A stretch of DNA of 64,000 nt from Balanoglossus misakiensis. Lineage: Eukaryota > Hemichordata. Both the position numbers and the translations under genes were made by a program. Below, piece by piece: positions 1-12,500 of the stretch. The stretch is from positions 11,222,001-11,286,000 of the forward strand of contig CM082588.2 in assembly GCA_040954595.2 (NCBI GenBank), given 5' to 3'. Every line of letters starts with the position of its first letter. Position 1 is the stretch's first letter. The notes beneath the pieces were generated by a model. The model saw only the letters and a program-made list of their open reading frames with translations, ran no database searches and had not been told where the DNA came from.

Positions 1-599
1 CCAAAAACAAAGAAATTTACAACAAACTACCTAAATATTGACAACCAGAATTTAATCAAAGTTGCACATACATGTACATGTGTTATGAAATTGTTAACTA
101 ACTTCCAAAGCAATCAGGAACCAGATATTAACTGAATATGCTCACGTGCAGTACTGTGATTGGTTGACAGAAAAACAAGATTAGAAAAACCAGTTTTAAA
201 CCATTTTGGTTTATAGTGTATATGGTGTAAGGGTTGTGTGTTGCACCATTGTGAAATGTAAACATGTTTGTGGAATTGTTGCCTTGTCAATTTTTGTAAG
301 GGGTTATGAGTCATGTACCCCATCCTGAACAGCATAAAAATAATAAGTCTATGGAATTCTAAAACTCTTTGATCAAAAATGGCAAGAAATATACCAAAAA
401 GTATGAATATTTCACCAGATTTCAACAAATCTGATTTCTGTTCATGCCTAAGAACCTCTTTAACAAGTTTCAATAAGGAAGACATTTTGGCAAACAACAG
501 GAAATTCAGACAAATCTGACTGATATCACATATATGAATTCCCATTCAAAGTTTCCAACCAATTGGACTTGTGGTATTACCGAAGACTATTTGGCCAAA
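1..599. other. AT-rich, no recognised gene
   Basis: A 143-codon open stretch exists on the minus strand here. Its translation shows no family motif and it partly overlaps wording typical of the dispersed repeat that follows, so I do not call it a gene. Confidence 0.5.
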
Positions 600-1250
600 C
601 CCTGCAGAAATTCCCAAAAAATACAATTATGCAAATTTCATTACAATTTGATCATATCTGACTGAGATCACCCCTAGAAACCCAAATACAAAGTATCAAA
701 ACAATTGCACCTACATTTCACAGGATTGGATTTTTTGGCAAAAACAGGAAATATTGCCCAAAAATGCATTTTTGCAAATTTCACCACCGTTTGCACAAAT
801 GTGATTCAGGTAAGCCCTATGAACCTCCATACCAAGTTTCCAATCAATTGGACATGTAATTTCAGAGAAAATTTTTTTTTAACAAAACTGCAGAAAATTC
901 CCCAAAAAATTCATCAAAAATAGGAAACGCCAGATACTGACTCCACCTGAACAAAATCATACGAGGTCTTCCCAAAGTACTTGCACACCAATGCACGCCA
1001 ATTTTTAACTTAATCTGATCCGCTGTTATTAAGTTTTTCAATTTTGACTATTTGAACATTTTTCCAGTTAATACCAGTATGCATTTTTTCGCAATAACAA
1101 TTTCTATGTACACACTAAATATCAGTAGTTTCAAGTTTTTGATGTTGATGGACATACACATACATACATCAATACATTAAGACGAAACTAATCCATTCAC
1201 AAAATACATAATTCTGTATGAGGCACACATACAGACATACATAGCCGACG
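600..1250 (+). repeat. Dispersed repeat family 1, copy A
   Basis: Shares phrasing and order with 2456-3281 and 3282-3800: blocks about acceptable 'contacts' such as GATCACCCCTAG, AAATTTCA and a shared 3' segment TTGATGTTGATGGACATAC followed by (CATA)n. The copies are strongly diverged. The 3' microsatellite-like tail suggests a retroposed or satellite-derived sequence, but I see no protein domain. Confidence 0.5.
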
Positions 1251-2255
1251 GACACCAACTTATGCTATAAGCTGACATTTATATACATGTTAGCCAAAAA
1301 CCAAAATCAACCTCAAAATAGACATTAAAATATATTGCACCACCATGAGAAGACAAATTCATTTTTTGACAAATTTTCTGGGGCGTCATTGATATAGCAT
1401 GGCATATTGTCAAAGTACGTAGGCTCTGTGATAAGATTCCATACACACAAAATGGTAACCTTGGAAGTCCAGCTGACGTAGTTATGCAATGGCGTCTCGT
1501 GTATTCTGTCGCCAAAAAATCATCGTAAACTAATTGATAGTCGGGGTCACAATTCAAGACGACTTTCTCTAAATTCTTTATGAATGGATTAAATCGAAAT
1601 CGAAATGTTGACGTATGACGTACGGAATGAGATCTGAACAGACATTCAATGTTATCATTCTCGCTCGATCACATATTGGGTAGGCCATCTAGCAATCGCT
1701 ATATAGTATTGGCGATAACAGACTGTCTATAAACACACAAAACGGATTTTACTGTTGAGTGTGATCAACCACCATGTTATTTTTCTCTGAACAATAGACA
1801 AATAGAAAGCCTGGTGACATTTTGAGATTGACTGCGTGAGGACCACAATATGCGTGAATCATTTACGGTTTGTCTTGATGAATGGGTCACGTCATAGTCA
1901 TAACGCGGATTCGGCTGCACGCCAACTATCCGCCATATTGTCTCCACTAACTTACTCGTAAGTAGTTTCAAACTTCATTTGAAAAGAGTATTCGTCTGAC
2001 GGTCCTGTAGATTAACAATTTACGCTCTATGAAGCAACTAAACAACGTTAGCTTCCTTGTGGATTCACGTAGGGAAGTTATTCGTAACGACGGGTACAGC
2101 GTCTGAGCATGGACAGAACCACGGCAATATCGCCAGGAATGTCTCATTTCACAGCGCCCTCAAACAGTCGATCTCCTCAAACTATCGTTTCCACTGGTCA
2201 TATATGCAGCATTAACGAAAGCTCTCATAGACAACCATGTAATAGAAAAATTAAA
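1251..2255. other. No recognised feature
   Basis: AT-rich sequence with short open frames on both strands and no motif, splice-site pair or repeat structure I can support. Confidence 0.4.
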
Positions 2256-2455
2256 ACTTTAATAACTTCATTAATATCAAAGCCACACCCACCAAAACCT
2301 TTTCAATTCTTGCCATATGATATCTGAACCTGTGTACTAAATTTGGTTGAAATCGGTTCAGCGGTTCTTGAGATATCGGGTATACAGACAGACACACACA
2401 TACACAGACATCGCTAAACTATAAGCTCACGTGATTTTCAGGTGAGCTAAAAATT
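2256..2455 (+). repeat. Retroposon-like 3' tail with terminal hairpin
   Basis: Contains the phrase TTGAAATCGGTTCAGCGGTT followed by (CAGA/CACA)n and ends in a short hairpin: AGCTCACGTG at 2424-2433 pairs with CAGGTGAGCT at 2439-2448. Tails of this style are widespread in invertebrate interspersed repeats. The element class (SINE or LINE 3' end) is an inference, because no RT or Pol III box was identified. Confidence 0.45.
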
Positions 2456-3281
2456 GGGTTACCCCTAGGAATATTCCTACCATATTTCAAAGCCATCAAA
2501 AAAGCAGTTTCAAAGAAAAACACATTTGTTCAAAAGTGGCAAAAACACAAATATGCAAACATCTCTATAATTGTACACCATCTTACTTCAATCACTACAA
2601 GGAACATTCCTGCCAAAATTCAAAGCAATCTGACAAGGGTTTGAACGGTTTAACAGAAAACAGTTTTTGACAAAGATTGCAAAAAATATCCCCAATAACA
2701 CAAGCACGCAGTTTTAACCATTTTTATGACATCTTCCTTGGGTTACCCCTGGGAATCTGCCTACCAAATTGCAAAGCATTCTGACCATAATTGGCAAAAT
2801 TGCTCAAAATTATAAATATGCCTATTTTACAACAATCTGAACAAAAAATATGGTAACTCGGACCACCCATAGGAAGCTTCATACTAAATTTCGAAGGAGT
2901 CGGACTATCGCTTTCAGAAGTGAAGATTTTTTTTTACCAATAATGTGGAAAAAGACAAAAAAAATTAATAAACATTAGAAAATTCATAATATTAGCTCAC
3001 AACATACAGGACTGTATGGGGTTCATTGACATACCAATCTGACCAGTGGTTGTCAAGTTTCTGACTTTTGACCAATTTCACATTTACACAGGTAATATTT
3101 TGGCAATGACAATTTCATTTGAACAAAATCCCATCTACAGCCCCGCCTGCATCTACACACTAAATATGGAAGTGATATGCCCAGCGGTTTTCATCCATTC
3201 ACTCATACATACAAATGCAACTGATTCCATAAGGTCCCAATCGTATATATGTACATAAACCAAATGGGACCTAAGAATTGC
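2456..3281 (+). repeat. Dispersed repeat family 1, copy B
   Basis: Diverged repeat. The part from about 2800 to 3281 is duplicated in tandem by 3282-3800. Both copies carry the same order of landmarks: ATAAATA, a GGTAACTC block, an AATGTGGAAA block, TTAGCTCACAACAT, TTTTGGCAATGACAA, TGCAACTGAT and an end hairpin in which AGGTCCCA pairs with TGGGACCT (about 3233-3272). Confidence 0.6.
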
Positions 3282-3800
3282 TCCAAAATTATAAATACGC
3301 AATTTTTGGCAACAATTTAAACAAAACTATGGTTGGTAACTCAGATCACCTATGAAGCTTCATAATAAATTTCAAACAAGTCAGCTGATCAATTCCAGAA
3401 AAGTAGGTTTTTACCGACAATGTGGAAAGAGACAAAAAAAATGCTTAAAAATAGAAAATTCACATTATTAGCTCACAACATGTAGAATTGTGAGAGGATA
3501 CCATAAGGTACATGCATACCAATTATCAATTTTGAAAGCAATTTGCCCAGTAGTTGTTGAGTTCCCAAGTTTTGACGAATTTGACACTTTCCCAGCTAAT
3601 TTGCATATTTTGGCAATGACAACTTCACTTAGACAAACTCCCATCTACTGCCCTGTCTGCACATTAAATATCAAGGTGAAATGCCAGTAGTTTCCAAATG
3701 TTTGATGTTGATGGACATACAAACATCCATACATACAGGTGCAACTGATCCCGTAAGGTACCATGGTATAAATACATATACCAAATGGGACCTAATAATT
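3282..3800 (+). repeat. Dispersed repeat family 1, copy C
   Basis: Second member of the tandem pair with 2800-3281 (period about 490 bp). It ends in TTGATGTTGATGGACATAC plus (CATA)n, as copy A does, and keeps the TGGGACCT terminal segment. Confidence 0.6.
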
Positions 3801-4439
3801 CTGATAAAATGCGTACATACGTACATACATACAAGTCAGCAATAAGGAGACGGGATAGTGGGCTGGCACTGAGTGTCTATTTCTATTGCAAATTATAAAC
3901 ATGCAGCAAGTGTAAAAACCACATGTACCTTCAACGTCCTTGGACAACACATTTTTGTAACTTTCCCAGATCAATGGCTAATATTACTTGCCAAAGGCGA
4001 CTAGAATTTTGAGGGCCTGATGCAAGTCTGATACATGTACTTCATGATTTAGAGATATGATGAAAATCCTGTCAACCGAATTACAGGGAAATCAGATTTT
4101 CCATGTAAAATCATATCACCCAAAAGTGTCAAAAATAATTTTGAAACAAAAAGTCTACTCAAAATCATACCAAAATTTAAATGTTAATGCAGTACGTTAG
4201 GCAAGCAATTTGAGAATGAAGAAACTTACAAAATAATTTATAAATTGTAAATAATTTACAAATGCCGCACACAAACTTACAATTACTACCATATTACTGA
4301 ACATGTTAAAAGGACATTGTACCAGCAGAGACATTGTGATCGAGCAATCCCCAAGATATACATGACATGGTCTAATTACAAATATTGAATATGTAAAATA
4401 TGTACACAACACTTCCAGTCTTACAGTACAGTCAGCTGC
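3801..4439. other. No recognised feature
   Basis: AT-rich sequence. Short open frames without motifs, and no repeat partner found elsewhere in the window. Confidence 0.4.
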
Positions 4440-4850
4440 TTGTGAACAATAGTCATGTAGCTATTTCATCAAATTTACAGCCCAAGTCTTGCCTATACAA
4501 TTCTCCCTACTTTAAACACGTTTTAAGCTACCCTAAATGAGTGATGAAAATCTCATACGGTCGATAATTTCAAGATGGCCGATTTTTGCCATGTTAAAGA
4601 AATGGGAGTTCATAAGCTAAAATGATGATGGGTCATTCTTGAACTTTTTAACAGAAAAAATAGCAAAAGTGAAAAAAAAGTTTAATATGCTAACTACCGA
4701 GACAGAAATGTTTGACCGAAGGAAGTCATGAAATACAGTAAACATATCATTTCTTCTATCTCTTACTACAGTTGGTTATGGACTTTCCGCCCAGAATGCA
4801 ATGAGATTTGACACCTAGCGCAAAGTGAAAAACCTATTTAAGGCAGCCAG
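4440..4850 (+). repeat. Dispersed repeat family 2, copy 1
   Basis: Shares an ordered series of words with 31120-31450: GAGTGATGAAAATCTCATA-like, ATTTCAAGATGGCCGAT-like, GAGTTCATAAGCTAAA, then AAGGAAG.CATGAA and GATTTGAC. Same strand, strongly diverged. Class unknown. Confidence 0.5.
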
Positions 4851-5269
4851 AATTTTCTGCATAGTATGACGGAAACATTTGTAAAGTCATGGCTAGCATG
4901 GGTTGGCAGGTTTATGGGACCCGCTCAGGTTCCCTCGAATAACACATAATGCATGATTGGTGACTGATTATTGTTTATTTGTTGATTTTGTCACATTTTC
5001 AGAAAAATCCCTATCAATCAGTCATATTTGTTTGGCCTTGCTATACAGCGCAATATGAATCTTGTTGACTGAAATTGTTGAGGATAGTGGTACATAAAGG
5101 TTACCAATTGGAAAATATTAAAATGATTATTAGTGGTGTCCAACTCTTCATGATAACCAGTTGTGGCTTGCCACCACCATAATTTTAAAAGGGTGACTTC
5201 ACTATTTGATGGGAAAAGGTAGCATTTACAAACAAGCTATGGAGCATGTATACAGCAAGGTGTGCTTAC
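4851..5269. other. No recognised feature (possible intron side of exon candidate)
   Basis: No domain or repeat seen. On the minus strand this lies immediately downstream of the donor of the exon candidate at 5270-5342. Confidence 0.35.
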
Positions 5270-5342
5270 CGGAAAGCGGTCTTGGATCAGGCCTAGGTAT
5301 TCTCTTCCTCCTCCGGCATACGTTGAAATGCTGTGTTTAAGA
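5270..5342 (-). CDS. Exon-like segment 1 (candidate, 73 nt)
   Basis: Read on the minus strand, the segment is bounded by an AG acceptor (GATTCACAG) and a GTAAGC donor, and one frame through it is open (translation begins LKHSISTYAGGGREYLGL). The neighbouring candidates at 6270-6344 and 7206-7268 have the same orientation, similar length and GTAAGC donors. The upstream intron side GATTCACAG also recurs at 6345-6353, so 5270 and 6270 look like duplicated exons. I recognise no protein family. It could equally be a non-coding exon or a repeated sequence with fortuitous splice-like ends. Transcript data are needed to choose. Confidence 0.3.
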
Positions 5343-5680
5343 CTGTGAATCAAATATATGCAAATATTAATTAGTAACCAATCAACCTTGCTTTAGAATT
5401 ATGTGGGCCATACAAATTAGTGAAAATATGCAAAACATGGTATAATATAGGGTCAGAAAAAATTTCCAGCCTGTTTGTGTCATGATTTACATTTTTCTTT
5501 CTGGCCTAAAGTATTGTTTTATTTCACTCTAAACAACATTACTTTCCTTCATGCGTCTAATATAATAACAGATCTCTTAGCCAGTTTGATTAAGCATAGT
5601 TTTGGACTAGCACACGTTCAGCCAAAGTTAAAGTATCTCCCTGTGTATTGATATGGGAGTAATTTTAGCTATATGGTTAA

Positions 5681-6027
5681 AGGGACAAAGTCTCTCTGTC
5701 GCTGTCCTTTTTCCATTAATTATGTTTGATACAAGACACTGTTTATGTCAATGTACATTTGGATATATAGTGAATAAATGATCAACCACACAAAACTTCC
5801 ATCCCGCTTGTATGATATGAGAGTAAAAACTCGCCCAAAATGAATAAATGGTAAAGAACGATTATTCATTTTGGCGAGTATTTTTACTCTCGTGTCTACA
5901 AGTGGGACGGAAGTTGTGTGTGGCTGAACGTTCATTCACTATATATCTACATGTAGAATAACAAACGGTGTCTTGTATCAAATATAATTAATGGAAAAAA
6001 GGGCAGCGAGAGAGAGACTTTGTCCCT
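5681..6027. mobile_element. TTAA-flanked foldback MITE, family A copy 1
   Basis: 347-bp element whose ends are inverted (AGGGACAAAGTCTCTCT at the left, its complement at the right) and which is nearly palindromic throughout: TTCCATCCCGCTTGTA...ACTCTC is mirrored by GAGTATTTTTACTCTCGTG...GGGACGGAAG. It is flanked on both sides by TTAA (5677-5680 and 6028-6031). Copies occur at 31499 and 32455, also at TTAA. The TTAA target is that of piggyBac-like transposases, though TTAA could also be part of the inverted repeat. No coding capacity; non-autonomous. Confidence 0.8.
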
Positions 6028-6269
6028 TTAAGGAAATGCATCCACATTTATTTTATGCTCCACGTGAAGATTTGAACTTGTGAGTTGTCCATCTAATTCA
6101 TGACATCACGATCATATCACAAGCAATCGAGGCCAGAATTCGAAGGGGAAAAAACAGGTACATTGTATTGAAAGCTGGAATATGTAAATTAGTTCGTAGA
6201 CATACATTTCTTCCTATTGTTTCGGTTGCAACACCCGATAAAAGCAAATATAAAGCAAGTCATGCTTAC

Positions 6270-6344
6270 CATTGAGCGGTCTTAAACTCGCCCCGGACAA
6301 GGAAGAGAATCCCGAGTTGAAACGCAGACAGTTTCAGGCAGCAT
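6270..6344 (-). CDS. Exon-like segment 2 (candidate, 75 nt)
   Basis: Minus strand: acceptor GATTCACAG, donor GTAAGCATG, one frame open (CCLKLSAFQLGILFLVRGEF). The acceptor side and the following intronic words (GAATCAAATA, GTTAGTAACCAG on the plus strand) are shared with the segment at 5270-5342, exactly 1,000 bp away, which indicates an old tandem duplication. No family recognised. Confidence 0.3.
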
Positions 6345-6547
6345 CTGTGAATCAAATAGACATAGAAGTTAGTAACCAGTCATAGAAGCTCTGCGTGGCA
6401 GGGCTGCGTGTTAACGGCTATACCATAGCTCCCACTGGTAGCTTATAACAGTCTCAATGGTGCCAAAAATCTCCCCAACAACAAAACCAACCCTGGTCAG
6501 TTTATTCGCTATCGCTTTGCCTTAAAAGTTATACTGTAGTGTGTTAC

Positions 6548-6960
6548 CACAGGGGGCTCCTCCCTCCGCGATTTTATCGTTTGTTTGTTGTTGTTGATTG
6601 GCATAATAAACAAATACATATTTCATTATTAATAAATATGGTTTGTTGACATGTAAGTGTTAGGGTATATTCAACAGTTAGGGTTACTGTTGGCATTTTT
6701 TTCGATCCACGGCCCCGGGCATCACTAAGCCACAGGGGGTGGGGGGGGGGGGGTGGGGGGGTGATGCCGGCCATGGATCGAAAAAATGCCAACACTAATT
6801 CTAACCGTTGAATATACCATAACCTGTCAAATATACCCTAATAACCTAACCCTTACATGTCAACAAACCATATTTATTAATAAAGAAATATGTATTTGTT
6901 TATTATGCCAATCAACAACAACAAACAAACAATAAAATCGCCTAGGGAGAGCCCCCTGTG
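6548..6960. mobile_element. Foldback element with 7-bp target duplication
   Basis: 413 bp. The left end CACAGGGGGCTC is the inverted complement of the right end GAGCCCCCTGTG. The arms remain complementary for about 180 bp each, including ATTTTATCGTTTGTTTGTTG, CATATTT.ATTATTAATAAATATGGTTTGTTGACATGTAAG and GGCATTTTTTTCGATCCA. The centre is a G-rich run (6727-6760). GTGTTAC occurs directly on both sides (6541-6547 and 6961-6967), which looks like a target-site duplication. No ORF; superfamily not certain (hAT-like would expect 8 bp). Confidence 0.8.
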
Positions 6961-7205
6961 GTGTTACGGTACCACCTGCTCCACAATAACAAAGCTGACT
7001 CGAGCCAACGAACGACGTACAATTTACTCGCACGGTGTAATATAACGCACAAATTCCATGCGACTGTGAGTTTACTGTTTGGTGCTGTAACGCTTCCCAA
7101 AGTCAGAATTTCGATGTTGGGGGGACCCTCTCGCCCTACCACGACCAGTTTTTGCTAGAAGGAGTGTACATGTACTTGTAAAATAACATTAAATGCCATG
7201 CTTAC

Positions 7206-7268
7206 CAGAGAAACGACATCATCAAGCATGGAGGCGACCGGGACCTCCATGCTTGATGAACGTCAAAG
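7206..7268 (-). CDS. Exon-like segment 3 (candidate, 63 nt)
   Basis: Minus strand: acceptor CATTGCAG, donor GTAAGCATG, one open frame (FDVHQAWRSRSPPCLMMSFL). A perfect 16-bp inverted repeat fills most of it (7219-7234 pairs with 7244-7259, 9-nt loop), so a transcript would form a strong hairpin. It shares donor wording with segment 2. It may be the 5'-most of three exons of one minus-strand transcript, or a fortuitous match. Confidence 0.28.
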
Positions 7269-7784
7269 CTGCAATGATTTTTCAAATGCAATGGTCAGCG
7301 GTACGAGAACGAGGCACCAGCTGTGCGTCAATTATGCAACTTACTTACTACTCAATCAGAATCCTGCTTCAACATGACGTAACACTAATTAGTCAAAGAA
7401 TGCAATGCAACGTATGTGTGCGGGTGGAGAATGCGCCTCACGTCAATGCAGACACACCAGACACACACACTGAAATGCAAATTGAGGAATTATGTCACGG
7501 TGTTCTTTGGAAGTGCGAATGAATAAAATATTTCGTTTTCTTCAGTGTTTTTGTACTACAAAAAAAATTGCTAAAAAACGACTAGCAAGCGCTTATGCAA
7601 TGAAATACAAATAAATATAATTATCGCCAATTGGAAATGGAACGTCAATCCGCATTTGTCAAAAAATAACAGAAAAGACAAAGGAGCTGAGACGTCCTAA
7701 AATAAAAGGAATGACCTCTCTGTTCTGACCTGTATGAGGAAGCCCTATTGTAATACGCAATATGTCGGATCATGCTACCATCCG
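7269..7784. other. No recognised feature
   Basis: Plus-strand open frames here are short and motif-free. No repeat partner found. Confidence 0.35.
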
Positions 7785-8060
7785 CCATTCTGATTGGACG
7801 AGAGATCAATCCATCGATACGAAAGTACTCAATAGAGCACTGCTAAAACTGGCCCCTGAACTAATAGCATGCAACAGGGAAAACTTGACTAAATAAAAAA
7901 AAATATAGCTGATAAATTTACGGACGGCCGGTTTATTTTTTAACTGCTCTATTGGAACTGTTGTCACTGTCATGCACGATGCATGTCTTGTCATTGCGCA
8001 CTCGTGTTAACATTCATCAGAGCGCCTTTCGATCAATTCGTAACGTTTACATTAGACTCG
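7785..8060 (+). repeat. Dispersed repeat family 3, copy 1
   Basis: Matches 11336-11620 in the same orientation. The first part is nearly identical (ACTCAATAGAGCACTGCTAA and AACTGGCCCCTGAACTA); later parts are diverged but collinear (AACTGCT, TTACATTCAT, ATTCGTAAC). Copy 2 sits in the spacer of the large foldback at 9549-13512. Class unknown. Confidence 0.7.
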
Positions 8061-8845
8061 AGTTCATTTTCGTTATGAAAATGACATTGATATACACAAA
8101 GTCGATTACTGATATAAAATAATAGCAATAACCCTAACCATAGATTAGGCTATAGCATTCCGGTAATTTTTTCAATATCACTCAGGAAGGATTCTATAAC
8201 ATTCTGTTTTGTATCGGGATGTATAATTTAATATCCATACTACAAAACAAATATCAGCGGTAACTCAGAAAATATTGTTGAAAATTTGTTCTCTGTAGGC
8301 CTAACCATGGTAAGATAATGCAATGCCGGTAAGTATTTTGGAAGTCAAGGTTGCATTGTATTGTCTGGTGTTCAAATAATCACAAACATCCCGGAAGACT
8401 AAATTCTTTCTGTCAAAACCACTTCTGCAACGACAAGATTTTTCAGGGCAGGCAAAACCATGGCATGAAGACGATATGAAGTCGATGAGTTAATGTTATG
8501 TTGAACCCGGCCACTTTACGTATCTTAACTATTCACACATTGACCATTCTATAATTCTCTCCCTTTTGATGTCTTCTTTGTGGTTTGTTTGTAAAAATGT
8601 TGCCTGTGTTGAAACTTGACTACTTGTCACTTTTGCCTACCAAGAATAATATGACCAAAAGGGGTGGCATGAAATTCTAGACTGTAACAAAACTCGATTT
8701 CATGACCCAAAGTTTGATTTTATGTGTTTTTGGTTTGGACGTGGCAAAGACATGTAAATTCCGACCACCTATACACCATCCATACATGTATGAATCGACA
8801 TCATTTATTGCACGAGAGACTTCAAGCAAGCATTCCATCATCGCA
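8061..8845. other. No recognised feature
   Basis: AT-rich, without motif-bearing ORFs or detectable repeats. Confidence 0.35.
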
Positions 8846-8875
8846 AAAGGACAAAGAGAGAGCGACTTTGTCTCT
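8846..8875. mobile_element. MITE family A, terminal fragment
   Basis: Resembles the right terminus of family A: GCGACTTTGTCTCT followed by TTAA (8876-8879), preceded by GAGAGAG. The left part of the element is not recognisable, so this is a remnant. Confidence 0.45.
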
Positions 8876-8879
8876 TTAA

Positions 8880-9548
8880 AGTAATTTAGCAAGTTCAAAG
8901 TGAATGCCCACATGAAAACCTTTACTCAGCAATTTTTTTTGTAATTAATAAAACTAGGTTTGGTATGTTTTTGCGCTTGTTTTATTTTCCTTTTGTCTAT
9001 AAATAGTCGTATATTTTAAAACAGCTAAAATGAGTCAAATGGGGCATTTTTCCATCCCACCTCATCCTAGCTAAGAGCTTCAGTGCCGGTCACCTCCACA
9101 AAATTAATTTACCACGAACAAATTGAAATACAGCCAATCGGAAAAAGTGCGCCACCACATGGTCATTTGAAGACTTTTATGCTCTCTTCTGGCCGTAAAC
9201 GCATGTGATCTGGAATAAATCGAACATCGATCGTGTTTTATTTATTTTCACCACCAGCGAAAATCTACGACGGCCCAACCGCAGATTATTGCTGCTCCAT
9301 ACAACAACCGGCTTAAACTGTTCTGTGCATGTGTTTTGTGTTCTGGTGGCGTTTGCGGGTCTGAGACGTCATTTGTAGAAGGCCCTATTCGTTTTCTACC
9401 AATAACTTTTACCAACCATGCTAGAACTATTTCGTTTTCTTTGACGACGCTTGACACTTTTCTTGCTTTGTTGTTAGTACATGTAGTTTGTTTGTTCGTT
9501 ACGTCTGTTACTGGGGTTCTTCACTTGTAGTCTGGTTACACTATGAGA
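8880..9548. other. No recognised feature
   Basis: Ordinary sequence before the large foldback. Overlapping short open frames lack motifs. Confidence 0.35.
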
Positions 9549-12500
9549 TAGGTGCCGTTAATCAGAATTTTTGGTAAGGAAGGTTTGAGAAGTCCATTCT
9601 ATGTAAAAATGGTGCTCATTCCAAAAAAGTCAGTCTTATTAACCCCACTCAAGACAAAATTGCCATTTTGGCCATTTTTAACCCCAAAATGGTCTTTTTT
9701 AGAAAACACTAAAAACACATTGTTTTCGTCACATTCTGAGATCTGATAACATATGATATGCTTATTCTATGTAAAATATGGTGAATATTACGAAAAAAGT
9801 AGTTCGATTGACCCAAAACAACAGAAAATTGCCTTTTTGACCAATTTTTGCCCCAAAAACGTCATTTTTAGAAAAAAAATAAAACACACGGTTTTCTTCA
9901 TAATGATTGATCTGGTGATATATGGAAAGTCAATTCTATGTTAAAAGTGGTGACTTTAAAAAATAAAGCAGTCTTTTTGACCTCAATCAATACAAAAATG
10001 CCATTTTTGGCCACTTTTTGTGGTCAAAAAAGGTCATTTTTACAAAAAAACTAAAAATAAATTGTGTTTATCATATTCAGAGATCATTGGATATATGAAA
10101 TGTCCATTCTATGTAAAAAATGGTGCTGATTCCAGAAATAGCAGTCTTATTGACCCTACTCAAGAAAAAATGCCATTTTTGCCACTTTTTGCCCCAAAAC
10201 GTCATTTTCAGAAAACACACAAAATTTATATATTTTCTTCACTTTCGGAGATCTGATAATGTATTATATGCCCACCCTATGTAAAATCTGGTGATTATTC
10301 GAAAAAAGCAGATTTATTGACCCAACCTAATGCAAAAATGCCCTTTTGGAAAGTTTTTGCCCAAAAAGGCCATTTTTAGAAAAAAATTTAAAAACAAACT
10401 TTTCTTCATAAAGCTCAGAGATCATGTGATATATGAAATGTTCATCCTATGTAAAAAATGGTGCTGATTCCAGAAATAGCAGTCTTATTGATCCTACTCA
10501 AGAAAAAATGCCATTTTGCCACTTTTTGCCCCCAAAACGTCATTTTCAGAAAACACTCAAAATTTATATATTTTCTTCACTTTCGGAGATCTGATAATGA
10601 ATTATATGCCCACTGTATGTGAAAAATTTCCAAAAAAGCAGTTTTATTGATGCCACTCAAGATAAAAGTGCCTTTTTGGCAAGTTTTTGCCCAAAAAGTG
10701 TCATTTCTAGAAAATACGAAAATTATGCCATTTTCTTCCCATTGGTGATCAAATGATAAATAAAAGTACTAAAAAACCCACTCTTACTGACCCCACTGAG
10801 GGAAAAAAATATCATTTTGGCCTCTTTGCTCAAAAAGGTAACTGTTAGAAAAAATAAATACAAACTTATTCCTTAATATTCAGAGCCCTTGTGATGTATG
10901 TAAATTCGTTTTTTTGTGTGTGTGTGTGCAAAAAATATGCTGATACCAGCACAACGGTCTTATTGAGACACCCCGCTCAGTACAAAATTGCCATTTAGCG
11001 ATCTTTTGGTCAACAATAGGCATTTTCAGAAAACAAATATAATTGATGTTTTTGCCTTTTGTGTTCTGATGTTGTATATGCATATTTAAAACGCCATAAC
11101 CATATAATGTCAATTAAATTGATGATATTGAAAGACAGGGTTGCCACAATTTGGCAAATTTAGCCCAAAACTGAACTTAACAATAAGATGATCCATGTAT
11201 ACGCACTGTCTACTATAAGTCGATTATGCGTGGTGTGGAATATTTAGGTTCAGATATGCCAGCTCGGGAGAGAGTGTTGAAATTTATTCTCTTCAATCTG
11301 AATACAAAATCAGAAATTATATTATAATTTATATCATACTGATTGGACAGGAGTGCAACGATGCTAGAATACTCAATAGAGCACTGCTAAAACTGGCCCC
11401 TGAACTAGCACGCAGCAGGGAAAATGTTGGTTTAAACTAAATAAACATAAAACCCTTGACGTTTTAATTTGGAACTGCTGTATGGGAATATTTGGGCAAT
11501 GTGCAATGCCTTTCTTTTGTCATCTGTATCATGTTTAGAGCTTGGTCCCGGGCGGCGTGTTTACATTCATTGACGCGAGTTTTGTTCCATTCGTAACTTC
11601 TTTTCCTCTCGACGCTGTTTCATCATCATTATGAGTTCAACTTGGGCTAATTTTGCAAAAACTCCAAATACAAACATTTTTTCGGTACAAAATGGCTAAA
11701 ATGATAATTTTTTCTTGAGTAGATCTATTTTTGGCTACAAATAGCAAAAAAGGCAATTTTGACAACCAGAGTGCCGTTTTTGGAATAGTCACCAAATTTT
11801 ACACAGAATGGACTTTTCATACATGATCAGATCTCTGAATATGGAGAAAACAATTTGTCTTTAGTTTGTTTGTTTTTAATGAACATTTTTGACCAAAAAA
11901 GTGGCCGAAATTACAAATTTCAATTGAATAGGGTAAGTAAGACTTCCGTTTTTGGAACAGTAACCACGTTTCAATATAGAATGGGCTTTTATTTATAATA
12001 AGATCACCGAAAGTGAAGAAAAGAGAATGCGTATTAATATATTCTTAAAAATAACAATTTTGTGCAAAACTTAGCCAAAAAGGTGATTTCATCATGGTTG
12101 AGGTCATTAAGACTGCATTTCTGGAATCAACACCTATTTTACAATAAATGTACTTTTCACACATCATAGAATCTCCAAATAAGAATCAAACAGTTTGTTT
12201 ATAATGATTTTCGAAAAGTGGCTTTTTGGGCAAAAACTTGTCAAAAAAGCACTGTTTTCTTGAGTGGCGCTAGTAATTTTTTTTTGAATTTTTTCACATA
12301 GAGTGGGTACATAATACATCATCATCTCCGAAAGTGAAGAAAATATAAAAGTTTTGGGTGTTTTCTAGAAATGACACTTTTTGGGCAAAAACTTGCCAAA
12401 GGGCACTTTTATCTTGGGTGGCATCAATAAAACTGCTTTTTTGGAAATTTTTCACATAAAGTGGGCATATAATACATTATCAGATCTCCGAAAGTGAAGA

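Noticed and set aside
114-545. 143-codon minus-strand frame
   Set aside because: No motif or homology recognised, AT-rich, no splice or promoter context; chance length is plausible.
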